From contig JAKALP010000001.1 of assembly GCA_021824175.1 (NCBI GenBank), positions 310,001 through 374,000 on the forward strand: DNA of 64,000 nt. The letters are read 5' to 3'. Below, in pieces: positions 16,902 to 25,882 of this stretch. The number at the start of each line of letters is the position of its first letter. The stretch's first letter is position 1. Below the pieces are notes generated by a model. That model was given only the letters and a program-made list of their open reading frames with translations, did no database searches and was not told the DNA's origin. The stretch comes from Deltaproteobacteria bacterium (GTDB lineage Bacteria > Desulfobacterota > Desulfobacteria > Desulfobacterales > Desulfosarcinaceae). Position numbers and translations under genes: made by a program.

Positions 16902-17714
16902 TCAAGTTGATTGGATGCCATGGCGCAAGGCCAGTTTGTGGAACATGCGTGTAATCCCGGTACCCAGGGCGTAGAGGCCTTGGATGCCGAGGTTCTGCTC
17001 GGCCGTGGCGTCGAAGAAGATATTGAGGCTGGATTCCATACCCTCATCGGGTTCCCAGTAGCAAATCAACAGGGGCACCAGGGGCAAGGGATAGAGAGCC
17101 ACCGCGACATCCGATTGATAGTGGTTCTGGATTCGCTGGCCATTGAAGATCTCCACCAGATCCTTGAACAGATCGGTGTAGGTGTCGGCCAGTTTTTTGA
17201 GAGGCTTTTCGCATTGATGGTTGAAGAAGTGCTGCCAATCCTTGCCATTGGGCAGCTCGCGCATGGGGACCCATCGGCCTGAAACCGGAGCGCCCTTGCA
17301 ATGCAGGATATAGCTGAGAATCGGAATGGTCACCCACGGGTTGGCGTGCAGATCGGTTATTAACGTCCCGGCGCCATCCACGCTGAATTCCTTTCCCATG
17401 ACTTTCAGGGTCAGTTTGTGACCATCATATTGGCCGCCAATTCTGGCTGCCGCGGCCGCAAGATCTGTGGCCCGCAATTGCTCTTTGAGCATTCGGACCA
17501 CGGCCTCCATGTCTTGCTCGGGATTATTATACTTTTTTGTTTGCGGTTCATAGCGCCCAGCGGCCTCCGGCCCGATCATCGGGCAGAGGGCCAACGGTTT
17601 TTCACCCTTAAAGACCGACGCCGCAAAGGCCATGCAGGTTTTTTCATTGCATTGGCCGCAATTGGTTTTGGGAAGTAAATTCAATATTTCGATGACGTTT
17701 TTTAGTTGAGCCAT
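16902..17714 (-). CDS. Fe-S cluster protein with DUF3786 domain
   Basis: A 270-residue protein. The N-terminus carries the four-Cys pattern NCGQCNEKTCMAFA...LCP (about residues 18-44), typical of the small [4Fe-4S] domain found in corrinoid/Fe-S proteins and RnfB-like modules. The rest (about 85-260) is DUF3786, with NPWVTIPILSYILHCKGAP and PLLICYWEPDEG. DUF3786 proteins occur mainly in anaerobes, and their role is not known. Only 17 bp separate the gene from the multiheme cytochrome upstream, so it may serve the same redox chain. Confidence 0.85.
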   Translation of the reverse strand: MAQLKNVIEILNLLPKTNCGQCNEKTCMAFAASVFKGEKPLALCPMIGPEAAGRYEPQTKKYNNPEQDMEAVVRMLKEQLRATDLAAAAARIGGQYDGHKLTLKVMGKEFSVDGAGTLITDLHANPWVTIPILSYILHCKGAPVSGRWVPMRELPNGKDWQHFFNHQCEKPLKKLADTYTDLFKDLVEIFNGQRIQNHYQSDVAVALYPLPLVPLLICYWEPDEGMESSLNIFFDATAEQNLGIQGLYALGTGITRMFHKLALRHGIQST

Positions 17715-17731
17715 GTCTGACCTCTAAAATG

Positions 17732-19897
17732 CTATTCCATACTTTTCCCTGGGATGGAGAGTCTGACCGCCGGGTTGCCCTTCTTCTTCAACTCGTTGGC
17801 CATCCCTTCGATATGGGCGAAACGGTGTTTCAATTCATAAAAGCCGTGCCACCAGGCATAGTCCGGCGCCATCATGGCCGTGCCCATACGCGCCCGCCGG
17901 CCTTCGTGGTGCCAGAATTCATAGTATTGCCATTCGATCTCTTCATCAAAGTACTTCTCCTTGGAGACCAGTCCGGCGGTATAAAGCTGGTCCATCATGC
18001 TTTTGGCCGGCGTGAAGTATTGCTGATTATAGTTTTCGATCACCTGGTCCAGGTTGTTGAAGTGGTCCTGGGTCCAGGTCTCTGAATGGCATTGCCGGCA
18101 CGCGGCCATCATCTTTTGGCGCTCCAGGCGCCAGTCGGTGTTGGCCGGAAAAGGTTTGAATTGATCGGGCCGGATGGTGATAGGCGCTTGCAACTCCCAG
18201 GAAAGCCGCTCGGTGACATCGTGGGAAGAAGGATATTGGCCGGTGATCGCGGACATGTGACACGCCGCGCAGGTAGGCGCTCTGAAGTCTACGCCCGCGC
18301 GCCACTGGTGGTTGTCCGGATCAAACCGCCATTGGGCGCCTTCGGTGCGGTAAATCGCGCCGTGTTTGGATTCGTTGTAGATTTCAAATTGGGGATGATC
18401 GGGCCCCAAATGGCATTGGCCGCATGCTTCCGGTTTGCGAGCCTCGGCCAGGGAAAACCGATGGCGGGTATGACAACTGGTGCAACTGCCCTTGCTGCCA
18501 TCGGGATTGATGCGGCCCACGCCCACGTTGGGCCAGGTGCCGGAGATGGGCGTTCCATTTTCTACTTCTACTTTCGAACCGTGGCAGGCATAGCATCCCG
18601 TGGTCTTCTCGATGGCGTTATTCATGCCGTCATTGAGCCATAGATCGATCTTCCACATGATTTCAAAGGTGTTGGCATGTTTGCTGCGCGCATACTGCTC
18701 GGCTTGCTTGGGGTGGCATCCCTGGCAATTTTTTGGGGAGACCACCACCGCAATGGGTTTGGCGTAGTATTTCAAATGCGATACCAACACATTCTGCCCG
18801 TCCGTGGCATGATGACATTTATCGCAGTGGACATCGGCTTTGGCGTGCGCGCTGTTTCGCCAATCCTCGAAAATGCCGGGTGTTTTGGATTTGTGGCACT
18901 CGATGCAGGTTTGCCCGGCAATGGCATCCGGCCGCTTTTCCGGCACCAGCCGCAGCGGAAAATCCCAGCGCCAGATACTGATGCACCCCAGGATGAGAAA
19001 AATCAGGGCAAGGTTGGTATAGGCCATGACAATGAATGCTTTGCGCGCCGCTGGTATTTTGGAGGACCGTGGGGCTTCGGCCTGCGGTCGCCCTACCGCG
19101 CGAATTCGTTCAAACACTTCCGGGCCGTGAGGAGCGCCCTTGAGGGCTTCAGTCAGATCCGTGCCGGCCTGATGTTTGCCGAAATGGCGTCCGTTTTTCC
19201 ACTTTGGGCTTTGGCTGGCATCATAAATCATTTGATCGTGCACAAAGTAGGCGGGGCGTCCATCGGCGCCGTCAAAGCGTTGCAGGCTGCTTAGGGTGAC
19301 CGGTTGATCCCCGGCCGGAGGAGCACCTTCCGCTTTCATGTGGCGATGCACCACTGTAATGGCGACCAGACCAATGCAGATCATCAATGCGAACAGGATG
19401 ATCTTGATAAAAAGCATGAGCCCGAAGGTGTTATCAAAGAATTGGCCCCAGCGATCCAGGCGCACCCACGTCAGATAGATTCCGGTCAAGGTTAAGGCCA
19501 GCATGCAGGAGAGGCCCAGGATGCGCTCGGCTTTGGGAATGCCGCCCGTCAAACGCGTGGGACGGATGAATATATGGATGTAAAAAATGGCGCCAAAAAA
19601 GATTACCGCCGCCAGCAGATGAAGATAGCCGATGATAAAGCGAAGGGTCTTATACCCCGGCTGTTGCAACCGTTCGGCCTTGGCCAGCACTGCTTCGGAT
19701 ATGGGATATTGGTAGCCGTTGCGGATGTAAGCGATTCCCATCGTCTTGAGCTGGCCCCCCGTGCTTTCCTGGTGACAGAAAATACACCCTTGGCCAGTGC
19801 GACGGGCGTACTCTTCTTTAGCCCAAGCCGGGGAGGCCGTGAAATAACCAAAGATTAATACGAGGGCCAATAACAATTTTATGAATTTTAGCTTCAT
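17732..19897 (-). CDS. Composite membrane multiheme cytochrome: CopD-like, cyt b5-like and octaheme HAO-like domains
   Basis: A 721-residue protein. In order: signal peptide (about 1-26), one CIFCH heme site (38-42), a three-helix membrane bundle resembling CopD-type proteins (about 85-185), a cytochrome b5-like domain (about 205-270; LQRFDGADGRPAYFVHD, then GRHFGKHQAGTDLTEAL with candidate His ligands), another membrane helix near 290-312, and a C-terminal domain with eight CxxCH sites (CIECH, CDKCH, CQGCH, CYACH, CTSCH, CGQCH, CAACH, CRQCH). The last domain has the octaheme hydroxylamine-oxidoreductase-like hallmark GVGRINPDGSKGSC and CHLGPDHPQFEIY. This implies nine c-type hemes. Electron exchange between the membrane and a periplasmic N-oxide or S-oxide site is inferred. 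The DUF3786 gene follows. Confidence 0.9.
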   Translation of the reverse strand: MKLKFIKLLLALVLIFGYFTASPAWAKEEYARRTGQGCIFCHQESTGGQLKTMGIAYIRNGYQYPISEAVLAKAERLQQPGYKTLRFIIGYLHLLAAVIFFGAIFYIHIFIRPTRLTGGIPKAERILGLSCMLALTLTGIYLTWVRLDRWGQFFDNTFGLMLFIKIILFALMICIGLVAITVVHRHMKAEGAPPAGDQPVTLSSLQRFDGADGRPAYFVHDQMIYDASQSPKWKNGRHFGKHQAGTDLTEALKGAPHGPEVFERIRAVGRPQAEAPRSSKIPAARKAFIVMAYTNLALIFLILGCISIWRWDFPLRLVPEKRPDAIAGQTCIECHKSKTPGIFEDWRNSAHAKADVHCDKCHHATDGQNVLVSHLKYYAKPIAVVVSPKNCQGCHPKQAEQYARSKHANTFEIMWKIDLWLNDGMNNAIEKTTGCYACHGSKVEVENGTPISGTWPNVGVGRINPDGSKGSCTSCHTRHRFSLAEARKPEACGQCHLGPDHPQFEIYNESKHGAIYRTEGAQWRFDPDNHQWRAGVDFRAPTCAACHMSAITGQYPSSHDVTERLSWELQAPITIRPDQFKPFPANTDWRLERQKMMAACRQCHSETWTQDHFNNLDQVIENYNQQYFTPAKSMMDQLYTAGLVSKEKYFDEEIEWQYYEFWHHEGRRARMGTAMMAPDYAWWHGFYELKHRFAHIEGMANELKKKGNPAVRLSIPGKSME

Positions 19898-20244
19898 CCT
19901 ACGGTCGCTTTCCTTGAATTCGATGGATGTCCATCCGGTGTCACTTGCTCTATATCACCATCGTTGTTTCTCGCCAATAAATCGAACAGGGGTGCAGGGC
20001 TGTATACGTCGGTGTCTACTTAATGCGCCAACCGGCCGTGGGGAGGATTTTGTAACAAGCTGAAAATACATCTTTTTTTATGCGAGGCGATCACGGCGAT
20101 ATGACCGACCGGCCTTCAAGTCCGTAACGATTCGTTATTATGCGAAATATGAAGAAGGCACGTGAATTGCAAAATTTTTCGGGATATCGAAGTTGATCCA
20201 ATCCAAAGTCATTGCGCTAAGGCGCCAAGCAGGAGGATCTTCAC
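19898..20244. other. Divergent intergenic region
   Basis: A 347-bp gap between the divergent cytochrome gene and the PH-like protein gene, so both promoters should lie here. It holds a 13-bp dyad TAACG-att-CGTTA (20125-20137), which could be an operator, and otherwise shows nothing assignable. Confidence 0.4.
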
Positions 20245-21159
20245 ATGGCCATTGCCAACCCGGATAAAGGGAAAATCATCAAAGCCGCCAACATCTTCGG
20301 GCAACCGCTGAGCATCTTTGGGGTGCCGGTGGATCGCGAGGCGATCTTTTCCAACCACAAAGGTGTTTACAATAAGAGAGTGGAAAAGCGGCAGCGTGGT
20401 TTGATCGTAAAAAGCACTTTCATCAAGGTCTTCCTCAAACACGACGAAAAGATTCGTTGCCTGACCACCGGTTATTCGCCGGTGAGTTTGATGGAGCAGG
20501 TGGTTACGGGTCCTTTTTTTCTTTGCTTCAAACGTGCGCTTTTGATTTTTACCGATCGAAGGATTTTGCATGTCCCGACCCGCTTCAGCCGCCAGCCACG
20601 GGCGGCGGTTTCCCAAATCGCCTATGATGATTGCGCCCGATTATCCATTAAAGGCAACGCATTGCTGGTGCAGTATAAAAACGGCCGCCAGGAGATTTTT
20701 CCTTATTTAGGACGCAAAGAACGCAAAAAAATCCGCACGTTGATCAGCGCCATCGCCCTTTCCCCCAAGGATGCCGGCCAACTGCAAGGCAGGGTTCATT
20801 TGTGCCCAAGTTGTACGCATGTCCTGCCGGCCCGTACCGGCATTTGCCCGACCTGTAAGCTGCCCTTTAAAACAGCATTCAAAACGAAATTGCGGGCCTT
20901 TCTGCTGCCTGGCGGCGGCTATTTTTATGCCCATTATCCAGCGGTAGGAAGCATTATCGCCATTGCCGAACTGATGTTGATCTCGGTCTTCACTTACAAA
21001 ATGCTGGGATGGCATCATGGCGCGGGTGTTACTATTTCCAGCTTGGCGGCCATGGCGGTCGGGTTCATTCTAGTAAAGCTGATCAGCGCTTTCCATTCCG
21101 CCATGATGGTCGATGAGTGCGTACCAGAAGAAAAGGACTATGCGGTGCGCAAAATCTGA
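20245..21159 (+). CDS. Membrane protein with PH-like domain and zinc ribbon
   Basis: A 304-residue protein of unknown function. The N-terminal part (about 60-165) resembles a bacterial pleckstrin-homology-like domain (EKIRCLTTGYSP, LIFTDRRILHVPT, IPYDD-like strand). A two-CxxC zinc ribbon follows (CPSC...CPTC, about 191-208), then a Gly-rich turn and two hydrophobic helices (about 226-283). Such architecture suggests a membrane-tethered sensor or scaffold. The start is fixed by an AGGAGG site 8 bp upstream. A strong terminator follows, and it appears monocistronic. Confidence 0.7.
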   Translation: MAIANPDKGKIIKAANIFGQPLSIFGVPVDREAIFSNHKGVYNKRVEKRQRGLIVKSTFIKVFLKHDEKIRCLTTGYSPVSLMEQVVTGPFFLCFKRALLIFTDRRILHVPTRFSRQPRAAVSQIAYDDCARLSIKGNALLVQYKNGRQEIFPYLGRKERKKIRTLISAIALSPKDAGQLQGRVHLCPSCTHVLPARTGICPTCKLPFKTAFKTKLRAFLLPGGGYFYAHYPAVGSIIAIAELMLISVFTYKMLGWHHGAGVTISSLAAMAVGFILVKLISAFHSAMMVDECVPEEKDYAVRKI

Positions 21160-21216
21160 TGCGCTTGGGTAGATTTTTCAAGTAACCATCCATATGTCTT
21201 ATCCGCTGTTTTCAAT

Positions 21217-21243
21217 AAAAGGGCTGCGGTTGCAGCCCTTTTT
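21217..21243 (+). terminator. Rho-independent terminator
   Basis: AAAAGGGCTGC-ggtt-GCAGCCCTTTTT: 8-bp GC-rich stem with flanking A and T tracts, 58 bp after the PH-like protein gene. Confidence 0.92.
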
Positions 21244-21277
21244 CATTGGTATCCGTATCGTTATGCTCCTCCAACAT

Positions 21278-21330
21278 TGCATTTTCCTTCAGCTTTAGGT
21301 AGATCATCTATCTACGCACCCGAAAATGCA
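21278..21330. repeat. Nested inverted repeats upstream of sensor kinase gene
   Basis: Outer arms TGCATTTTC (21278-21286) and GAAAATGCA (21322-21330) enclose inner arms GTAGAT (21299-21304) and ATCTAC (21310-21315). The dyad lies 128 bp before the kinase start. It could be an operator or a structured leader. Confidence 0.4.
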
Positions 21331-21457
21331 TCAAGCTGGGCAGTTGGCCGCGCTCCTCGCGAGATTGGCAATAAGGTGCCAGGCATTTCCGCACCCTTAA
21401 GGATGGACTGGATCCTGAGCATACCTCGAACATGATATTAAAGCGGGAAAAGTTGAC

Positions 21458-23965
21458 ATGAGGATATTACCCCATTTGATTCGATTATTATCTCTTGGCC
21501 GCATCAAGAGAGCCTTTTTTGTTTTGATGGTGTTGCTCACCTTGGGGGGGGCGGTACATGGCTTGGCCAACCAGGATCTGCCCCAAAATATCAAAATTAT
21601 CCAAGTGGGCGGCAATAATGATTTTGCCCCCTATGAGTTCATAGATGCCAAAGGCCGTGCCAGTGGGTACACGGTGGAGCTGATGCAGGCGGTGTTGCGC
21701 CAGGTGGGGCTGGAGGCGGAAATCACACTGGGCCCGTGGCAAGAAATGCTTAAAAAGCTTGAGGATCGACAGATCGATGCCTTAACGGGTTTGCTCTATT
21801 CCGAGGAGCGGGGGCAACGATTCGATTTCAGCGTGCCGCATACCATTATCTCTTATGCCATTTTCGTGCGAAAAGGTGCGCCATACAATTCCATCGAAGC
21901 GCTCAAGAACAAAGAGGCCGTCGTAGTGCAGGATGTCTATGCCCATGAATGGCTCAAATCGAACCAGTTCACATCCAACGTAATTATGGTGCAAACACCT
22001 GGGGAGGTGCTGCGGCAGTTGAGTAGCGGCCAACATGATTTCGCGGTTCTGCCGCAGCTGCATGGGCTGGAATTAATGCGCCGGATGAAACTCTCCAACC
22101 TCGAAACCATCGGGCCGCCCGTGCTGTCTCAGAAATTTTGTTTTGCCGTGGCCGCGGGGCATGCGGATTTGCTGGCCAAATTAAATGAGGGGCTGATGTT
22201 GCTGCAAAAAAGCGGCGACTATGATCGGCTGTTCCTGAAGTGGTTTTCGCTCTATGAACAGAAGACACGCTACTGGCGGGTTGGATCACGTATCGGATTA
22301 GTGCTGCTGGCGCTCATGTTGCTGGTGATCGCCTGGAACTTGACCCTTAAAAAGGCCGTGGCCCGCAAAACCATAGCCGTGCAAAAGAGCCGTACCCTCT
22401 TGAGTCAGATCGTGGAGGGAATGCCCATGCCCACCTTTGTGGTGGACCGTGCCAATCACCTTACCCACTGGAACAAGGCCTGCGAGGTACTCACAGGGGC
22501 CTCGGCCTCCCAGGTGCTGGGAACTGCGGGGCATAATCAATTTTTTTATGCGGAAAAGCGGCTGCCGATCAGTCAATTGGTTTTAGAAGAAAGCGCGGGC
22601 AGTACTCTATTCACTTGCACTGCTTCCAGGCTGGTTGAAGGGGCTTGTGAATTGGAGTTTCATTTTCAAAGGGAGGGGCGACCGAGCAAATGGCTTTACG
22701 GGACCGCCGCCACGCTGCGGACTCCCGAGGGTGAGGTCATTGGCGCCATCGAATCGTGGCAGGACTTAACCGAGTACAAACGCATGGAGGCGCAGCTGAT
22801 TCAATCCCAGAAGATGGAAGCCATCGGGACCTTGGCCGGCGGCATTTCACACGATTTCAGCAACATGCTGACCGCCATCATGGCCAACACCGAGCTCGCC
22901 CGGCGGGCATCCAAATCCAACAGTCAGGCCATGGATGCGCTGCAGAAGGTGCTGGATGTGTGCGATCATGCCAAGCGTCTGATCCGTCGGATATTGATAT
23001 TTAGTCGCCAAAGCGAAGTCGAAATCAAACCAGCACGCATCGATGCCCTGGTGAATGAGGCCATCGATCTGATCCGGGCCACGTTGCCGTCAGCCATGAA
23101 GGTTGAGCGTGATATTCAGAGTCAGGCACTAGTTAGCGTGGATGCCACCCAGTTACACCAGGTGCTGATGAACCTGTGCGCCAATGCGGCCCATGCCATG
23201 GGCGGCCGGCGCGGAACATTGACCATTAGGCTGGCGTCGTTGAATCTGGAGAGTGAGCCGTTGCCCGAGGAGCTGTCTCCAGAGCGTGGGCCTTACGTTA
23301 AAATCTCCGTGAGCGATACGGGGCATGGTATTCCAGAAGAAATTATTAATCGGATTTTTGATCCTTTCTTTACAACCAAAAAGCGCGGTGAGGGCACGGG
23401 CATGGGCTTGTCGGTCTCCCATGGCATTATTAAGCGCTTCGGCGGCGCCATCACGGTGGCTTCCCGCGTGGGGCATGGGGCGACCTTCAACATCTTCTTG
23501 CCGGCGATCCAAAGCGATGCGGAGTTGGTGCCCTTTGCCATTGAGCAGATGCCCAAAGGCAAGGAACATCTGCTCGTCGTTGGCCATAATGCTGCACCGC
23601 TGACTGAAACTTTGCCTAAGCTGGAACGGTTGGGGTATCGTGTGACAGTTCGCAAGAATGCCCAAGAAGCGATTGAGTTGCTGCAAGCTCAGACCGAAGA
23701 GATCAATCTGATTATTGCCGCTGGCCCGCCCGCGGAATATATGCCGACCGATGAGCTGCGGGCCATTAAGAAGGTAGGCCCTGCGATCCCCATTATCCTG
23801 GCGGCCGGTTACGGCGTGGATCTTGAACAATCCCTGGCCTATCAGATCGGGGTGGAAGCCGTAATCCGCGAGCCCATCATCGTCGGTGAGCTGGCCGGGC
23901 TTTTGCGCAAGCTGTTAGGACAAGAGGAGAAGGAAGCATTAATAGGGGCTTACAACTCCAAGTAG
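21458..23965 (+). CDS. Hybrid sensor histidine kinase with periplasmic SBP_bac_3 domain and degenerate receiver
   Basis: An 835-residue kinase. A signal/membrane anchor (about 18-38) precedes a periplasmic solute-binding (family 3) domain (about 45-265; DFAPYEFIDAKGRASGYTVELM, LTGLLYSEERGQRFDFS), a membrane helix (about 274-296), a PAS domain (about 305-430), HisKA with H box GGISHDFSNMLTAI (about 458-470) and HATPase_c (N box NLCANAAHAM; DTGHGIPEEIINRIFDPFFTT; GMGLSVSHGI). The last ~115 residues have receiver-like length and secondary structure but lack the acidic pocket (LLVVGHN instead of VDDE) and the phosphoacceptor (LIIAAGPP). Ligand sensing of an amino acid or similar small molecule is inferred. 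No cognate regulator is adjacent. Confidence 0.92.
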   Translation: MRILPHLIRLLSLGRIKRAFFVLMVLLTLGGAVHGLANQDLPQNIKIIQVGGNNDFAPYEFIDAKGRASGYTVELMQAVLRQVGLEAEITLGPWQEMLKKLEDRQIDALTGLLYSEERGQRFDFSVPHTIISYAIFVRKGAPYNSIEALKNKEAVVVQDVYAHEWLKSNQFTSNVIMVQTPGEVLRQLSSGQHDFAVLPQLHGLELMRRMKLSNLETIGPPVLSQKFCFAVAAGHADLLAKLNEGLMLLQKSGDYDRLFLKWFSLYEQKTRYWRVGSRIGLVLLALMLLVIAWNLTLKKAVARKTIAVQKSRTLLSQIVEGMPMPTFVVDRANHLTHWNKACEVLTGASASQVLGTAGHNQFFYAEKRLPISQLVLEESAGSTLFTCTASRLVEGACELEFHFQREGRPSKWLYGTAATLRTPEGEVIGAIESWQDLTEYKRMEAQLIQSQKMEAIGTLAGGISHDFSNMLTAIMANTELARRASKSNSQAMDALQKVLDVCDHAKRLIRRILIFSRQSEVEIKPARIDALVNEAIDLIRATLPSAMKVERDIQSQALVSVDATQLHQVLMNLCANAAHAMGGRRGTLTIRLASLNLESEPLPEELSPERGPYVKISVSDTGHGIPEEIINRIFDPFFTTKKRGEGTGMGLSVSHGIIKRFGGAITVASRVGHGATFNIFLPAIQSDAELVPFAIEQMPKGKEHLLVVGHNAAPLTETLPKLERLGYRVTVRKNAQEAIELLQAQTEEINLIIAAGPPAEYMPTDELRAIKKVGPAIPIILAAGYGVDLEQSLAYQIGVEAVIREPIIVGELAGLLRKLLGQEEKEALIGAYNSK

Positions 23966-24041
23966 GTCGGTGCCATAAGGTGAAATACTACTCTTCACCG
24001 CTTTCCGACACGTTCATTTGATGATTATTTCAACCTTCGAT

Positions 24042-24764
24042 CTACTTCTGCTCCCCGGAAAAATCGCCTGGCAACACATTGGTGGGGAACTTGTTGAACA
24101 CTTCACGCACGCCGTACTCCGCCAGCTCATTGGCGCTCAGCCACTTCAATCCCATCTTCAAGTTCTTTTTGGCGTTCAGCACATTGTCAAAGAGCGCTTG
24201 CTGGGTTTCGTCGAAAAGACCGCGCCATAAGACCCGTCCGGTGGCTGCCTCCACCAGATAGATGGCAAAGGCAACCGATGCCGGACTGTCGGGCATACCG
24301 TTCACTGTACCTCGATCGCGGTAGCGCCAGACAGTACCGATCATCACCGCATCCACATTCAAGATTTTTCCCAAGCGTTCGGCCATGAGACGGGGAGTAT
24401 CCACTTCTTTGTTCAGCTTAAGCTCGTCTTCGGCCTTTTGCACATCACTGCGTTGGATCACTTGTTGGCCGAAACGGCCCCGTAGCTGGTCGTCCGCCAG
24501 ACGGGTGAGGGTTCTGCCGGCATGCGGCAGGATGTCGGGATCATCGATGCAGATTTGGACTAAGGGGCAGCTCAAGGTCATGTCCTCGGCCTGGTCCAAT
24601 TGGGGCTGCCGTTTGCCCACTAGAAATGAGGCCACCGCTGCCCGTTTGAAGGTGACTCTGATGGTGGATGGAGCAGTTTCGGAGTTTTGAGCCTTGGCAG
24701 GGGCAACGGCGAGAAAGCAAAAGAGCAAGCAGGCCAGGTTTCGGAATCTATGGAGCTTCGGCAT
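24042..24764 (-). CDS. Exported protein of LpoB/CsgG-like lipoprotein type
   Basis: About 240 residues from the ATG at 24764 (AAGGA site 8 bp upstream). A signal sequence ends LAVAPAKA; there is no lipobox Cys at its end, so signal peptidase I cleavage is expected. The body has the pattern KRAAVASFLVGK, LADDQLRGRFGQQVIQ, LGKILNVDAVMIGTVWRYRDR and ATGRVLWRGLFDETQQAL, which resembles a family of predicted lipoproteins in deltaproteobacteria with a LpoB/CsgG-like alpha-beta fold. Function is not known. It faces the sensor kinase gene convergently. Confidence 0.7.
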   Translation of the reverse strand: MPKLHRFRNLACLLFCFLAVAPAKAQNSETAPSTIRVTFKRAAVASFLVGKRQPQLDQAEDMTLSCPLVQICIDDPDILPHAGRTLTRLADDQLRGRFGQQVIQRSDVQKAEDELKLNKEVDTPRLMAERLGKILNVDAVMIGTVWRYRDRGTVNGMPDSPASVAFAIYLVEAATGRVLWRGLFDETQQALFDNVLNAKKNLKMGLKWLSANELAEYGVREVFNKFPTNVLPGDFSGEQK

Positions 24765-25137
24765 GATGAGGTCCTTTGGATATAATGTTATTAGAACGTA
24801 TGGATAAAATCCTACCATAAGTGTAGTAGTACGAACCCCGCGGCCATTTCAAGAGTTCTTCATCGCCCACTTTCCCATTTCGCGCAATGGTCGGACCGGT
24901 CCTTTAGTGATCGCCTGGAACCGTTTTATTGTAAAATTTGATTTCCCCGTGCTATGGGATCATATCTCTTCTCTCTCATCTTGCCCTTTGTTTCCAGCGA
25001 GAGTTGATATCCCGAGGAGCTCTTTTGGATTTTGCGGCTGCGGTTTTGTTCCCCTTGGCTTCACAAACCATGCTTGCGCCTTCGCAATCAAGGGTCTGCC
25101 ATGGAATGATTGCCGGTGGCTTAATAAAAAAGGATGG
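24765..25137. other. Divergent intergenic region
   Basis: A 373-bp gap between the exported protein gene and the Crp/Fnr gene. The frame of the Crp gene is open from 24907, but its upstream part has no regulator-like sequence and is judged non-coding. Nothing else was recognised. Confidence 0.4.
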
Positions 25138-25779
25138 ATGCTCGTGTTAGAACAGGTGGAGCTATTTAACAACATTGGGGCCGAGGCGATTGGGCTACTC
25201 GAATCCATCGCCCGGAGACGGACCTTTGCCAAGGGTGCGGTGGTTATCGCTGAGGGTGAAGGGTCGGATAGCCTTTACGTGCTAATCAGCGGCAAGGCCG
25301 TGGCATTGCGCAGCGATACTTCCGGCCGGCAGGTGGTGGTCAATCGTTTCGGCCCGTGGGATTATTTCGGTGAGATGAGTTTTTTTGACCGTAGCGCGCG
25401 ATGTGCGACAGTGATGACCAAAGAGCACTGCGAAATGCTGACGATCGCTCGCAGCGATTTTTTGGGATTTGTGGAACATCATCCGGAGATCCTTTGGAAT
25501 GTGATCAATGCACTGCTATCCAAGATTCGCAAAGCCACCGAGCAGATCGAATCTTTGGCTTTTCTGGATGTCTATGGCCGTCTGGCGCGCTTTTTGGTGG
25601 AGAACCAGGATCAGGATGGAGTTGTCAGGGAAAAGTTCACCCAGCAGGAATTGGCTGAAATGGTCGGCTCTTCGCGGGAAACGGTGTCACGCATCATCAA
25701 TGAGTTAGCTGTTGGCGGCTACATCCGAAAGCAACAAGGCCACATCGTCCTCCAAGGCAGACTGCCCTACAAATTCTGA
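25138..25779 (+). CDS. Crp/Fnr-family transcription regulator
   Basis: About 213 residues from the ATG at 25138. Residues ~20-130 form a cyclic-nucleotide-binding-type beta roll (GAVVIAEGEGSDSLYVLISGKAVAL, FGPWDYFGEMSFFDRSARCATV), followed by the long dimer helix and a helix-turn-helix (about 168-205) with TQQELAEMVGSSRETVSRIINEL. The FGEMSFFDxSARxATV segment resembles the cAMP-binding cassette of CRP, so a nucleotide ligand is plausible. No four-Cys cluster of the Fnr type is present. The ribosome-binding site AGGA is only three bases from the ATG, and a GTG at 25144 could also serve. Confidence 0.88.
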   Translation: MLVLEQVELFNNIGAEAIGLLESIARRRTFAKGAVVIAEGEGSDSLYVLISGKAVALRSDTSGRQVVVNRFGPWDYFGEMSFFDRSARCATVMTKEHCEMLTIARSDFLGFVEHHPEILWNVINALLSKIRKATEQIESLAFLDVYGRLARFLVENQDQDGVVREKFTQQELAEMVGSSRETVSRIINELAVGGYIRKQQGHIVLQGRLPYKF

Positions 25780-25882
25780 CTTGTGCAGGTGCACAATACC
25801 CTGCCTTCACTTTTATTCCTAAAGTTAAAAATTCAACGGTCGATATAGAGTCAGGGATATTTTCCATCAGAGGCAGGTGCGT

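Noticed and set aside
24907-25137. Upstream extension of the Crp/Fnr gene
   Set aside because: The extra 77 codons do not resemble any regulator domain; Crp-family proteins start near the chosen ATG.
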